Source of the DNA: Stenotrophomonas maltophilia
GTDB lineage: Bacteria; Pseudomonadota; Gammaproteobacteria; Xanthomonadales; Xanthomonadaceae
DNA: 64,000 nucleotides
NCBI GenBank assembly: GCA_002364755.1
Contig: DEZI01000018.1
Location: forward strand, 1-64,000
Direction: 5' to 3'
Under the pieces are notes generated by a model. That model was given only the letters and a program-made list of their open reading frames with translations, did not search any database and was not told the origin of the DNA. The position numbers and the translations under genes are program-made. Of this stretch, positions 62,425-64,000 are shown piece by piece. How positions within the stretch are numbered: the stretch's first letter is position 1; every line of letters begins with the position of its first letter.

Positions 62425-64000
62425 ATGTCTGAAACCCATCCGTCCGCCGAAACCACCGCGCCGGAGGCCGGCGGCAACACCGTCGACCAGGCCGTCGCCC
62501 AGGGCGGTGCCTACGAAGTCCTGCGCCGCCGCCTCAGCGAGCAGGGCCAACGCCTGCAGGCCCTGGCCGAGACCCTCAACCGCCAGCGGCTGTCCGAATT
62601 CGGTGACAGCCGCCTGGAGGTGATCGGCCGCTTCCGTATCCGCAGCGAAAACAACTGCGTTGGGCGGGATATCGTCCAGGTCGGGCCCGACCGCCTGCTG
62701 TTCGGCTACAACGTCTACATCGGGCTGAAGACCCACACCCGCATCGAGGATGTGTTCGGCCTGTACCGGCTTGTGCACGGCACCGATGGCTACGACGTGG
62801 CTTCGCTGGAGCTGAAGGGCAGCTTCCTCGACCAGCCCGGCTTCGTGCACGACTTCAACGAGCTGTATTCCTACTACAAGCATGCGCGCCTGCTGCAGCT
62901 GATCGTGGTCGGCGACAAGCTGCTGGCCTCGTTCCAGATCGGCGAGCGCAGCAGCGACGTGCGCGTGTTCCGCTGGGCGCTGTCGCGCGAAGGCGAGCTG
63001 ACCTATCTCGATGCGCGCGGCGAACGCGATATCGCGCTGCCGCCGCCGTTCGATTTCGAATGGACCAAGGCCACCCGCGATCTCGCGGTCAACGGCCGCC
63101 ATTCGCACCTGAACATCCTCGACACTCTGTTCGTGGAGACCACCGGTGGCGACCTGACCATCAAGGTCGAGAACAACACCGAGACCGGGCAGGGCATCTA
63201 CAGCGAACCGGTGGAGGACAGCACGCAGTCGCTGGACGACGCCCAGTTCGAGTTCGCCCGTGTCGGCTCACTGCTGCTGCTGAAGGTGCTGCCGTATCGC
63301 GAGACCGTCTGGCGCGGGCTGATCTACAACACGCTCACCGGCGACATCGTGCGCAACGACGCCATCGTCCAGGCCTGCGTGCAGCTGCCTGAAGACCATG
63401 GCGTCATCTTCCCCGGTGGCTATTACCTGCAGGGCGGCGAGCACAAGGCCTTCGATGCCTCGATGGCCGGCATGCAGTTCAAGCGCAGTATCCGTTCCCC
63501 CAATGGCGAGGACGTGCTGTACATCTTCTACGAGCGCGAAGGCGGACGCTCGGCGCTGTTCGTCTACAACACCATCCAGCGCGTGCTGCAGAACCCGGTG
63601 TTCGGCCACGGCTATGCGTTCATGCAGGATGGGCGCATGGTGCTGTTCCATGCCGAGGGCACCGAACCCACGCGCATCCACCCGATGCAGGTCTGGCAGA
63701 CGCCGTTCAGCAGCGACGAGTTCGCCGCCAGCCGTCCGCCCGGCAACACCTTCATGGGCCGCATCGGCAATGCCGAGCTGGTGCGCGGCATCTCCAACCT
63801 GTTCAACCTGGCCCGCGAGATCGATGGCCAGGATGTCTCGGTGCAGCGCTACCAGCGCCTGGTGGCGGACACCCGCCGCCTGTTCGACGCCCACCACTGG
63901 CTGGGTGACGAGGCCTGCGACGGCGCCGAGGCTCTGCTGCGGCAGATCAGCGCCACCGGCGAATCGGTGCTGGACGAATACGAGAAGGTCCAGTCCATCC
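62425..64000 (+). CDS. DNA-repair-ATPase-like protein (DUF3686), partial
   Basis: An open frame of 525 codons that runs off the right edge without a stop. It begins MSETHPSAETT, then AYEVLRRRLSEQGQRLQALA, VIGRFRIRSENNCVGRDIVQ, RHSHLNILDTLFVETTGGDL, YYLQGGEHKAFDASMAGMQF and PVFGHGYAFMQDGRMVLF. These blocks match the N-terminal part of proteins called DNA repair ATPase (DUF3686), which in full length carry a C-terminal AAA+ domain; no Walker motif is in the visible part. It starts 85 bases after the flotillin gene, without a terminator between them, so it probably belongs to the same operon. Confidence 0.78.
   Translation, partial: MSETHPSAETTAPEAGGNTVDQAVAQGGAYEVLRRRLSEQGQRLQALAETLNRQRLSEFGDSRLEVIGRFRIRSENNCVGRDIVQVGPDRLLFGYNVYIGLKTHTRIEDVFGLYRLVHGTDGYDVASLELKGSFLDQPGFVHDFNELYSYYKHARLLQLIVVGDKLLASFQIGERSSDVRVFRWALSREGELTYLDARGERDIALPPPFDFEWTKATRDLAVNGRHSHLNILDTLFVETTGGDLTIKVENNTETGQGIYSEPVEDSTQSLDDAQFEFARVGSLLLLKVLPYRETVWRGLIYNTLTGDIVRNDAIVQACVQLPEDHGVIFPGGYYLQGGEHKAFDASMAGMQFKRSIRSPNGEDVLYIFYEREGGRSALFVYNTIQRVLQNPVFGHGYAFMQDGRMVLFHAEGTEPTRIHPMQVWQTPFSSDEFAASRPPGNTFMGRIGNAELVRGISNLFNLAREIDGQDVSVQRYQRLVADTRRLFDAHHWLGDEACDGAEALLRQISATGESVLDEYEKVQSI

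Noticed and set aside
60315..62480. 721-codon minus-strand open frame opposite the flotillin gene
   Set aside because: It arises because the coiled-coil codons (GAG, GCC, CAG) read as Leu, Gly and Leu on the other strand. No family likeness.

Overview
This is a 64 kb stretch of high-GC gammaproteobacterial chromosome. It is most likely from Stenotrophomonas (the S. maltophilia group, Xanthomonadaceae). The evidence is the gene content (a run of asd, fimV, truA and trpF; an Oar-like receptor; several large TonB-dependent receptors) and above all about ten copies of short palindromes that begin GTAG and end CTAC. These match the GTAG intergenic repeats described for S. maltophilia. I see no rRNA, tRNA, CRISPR array, insertion sequence or phage gene.

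Layout. 98-3833: a phosphatase lipoprotein with a small secreted partner, and a dicarboxylate-type symporter. 3848-11080: a complete functional-amyloid operon, fapABCDEF, behind a near-consensus sigma-54 promoter. It converges on a gene for a sigma-54 activator. 11322-18365: two NlpC/P60 hydrolases, slyD, a DUF418 membrane protein, glutathione reductase, an EamA exporter, an alkyltransferase-like protein and a rhomboid protease. 18442-22337: a PYROXD2-like oxidoreductase with a VOC protein, and a DUF4166 protein. 22653-39632: an outer-membrane receptor and peptidase region with an Oar-like receptor broken by one in-frame stop, two M13 metallopeptidase paralogues (one without key catalytic histidines), a small secreted protein, an S9 peptidase, an intact TonB-dependent receptor and a heavily decayed paralogue of it. 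40042-55452: housekeeping genes (mrp, dcd, rimO, greB, rraB, psd, prmB, aroC, asd). 55571-59461: fimV, a VOC protein, truA, trpF. 59650-64000: a three-gene unit of a YqiJ-like membrane protein, a flotillin and a large ATPase-family protein that runs off the right edge.

How the genes work together. The fap genes encode two amyloid subunits (B, C), a C39-type protease (D), an accessory protein (E), a porin (F) and FapA, which together export and assemble biofilm amyloid. The sigma-54 promoter, the upstream inverted repeats and the neighbouring activator suggest a self-contained regulatory circuit. Hairpins between fapC and fapD could keep amyloid output above protease and porin output. The receptor, S9 and M13 genes look like a peptide-capture and degradation set.

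The most unusual points are: (i) the fap locus with its candidate private activator; (ii) GTAG repeats that supply the TAG stop codon of four genes; (iii) an M13 paralogue that looks catalytically dead; (iv) two damaged receptor genes; and (v) the YqiJ, flotillin and DNA-repair-ATPase unit.
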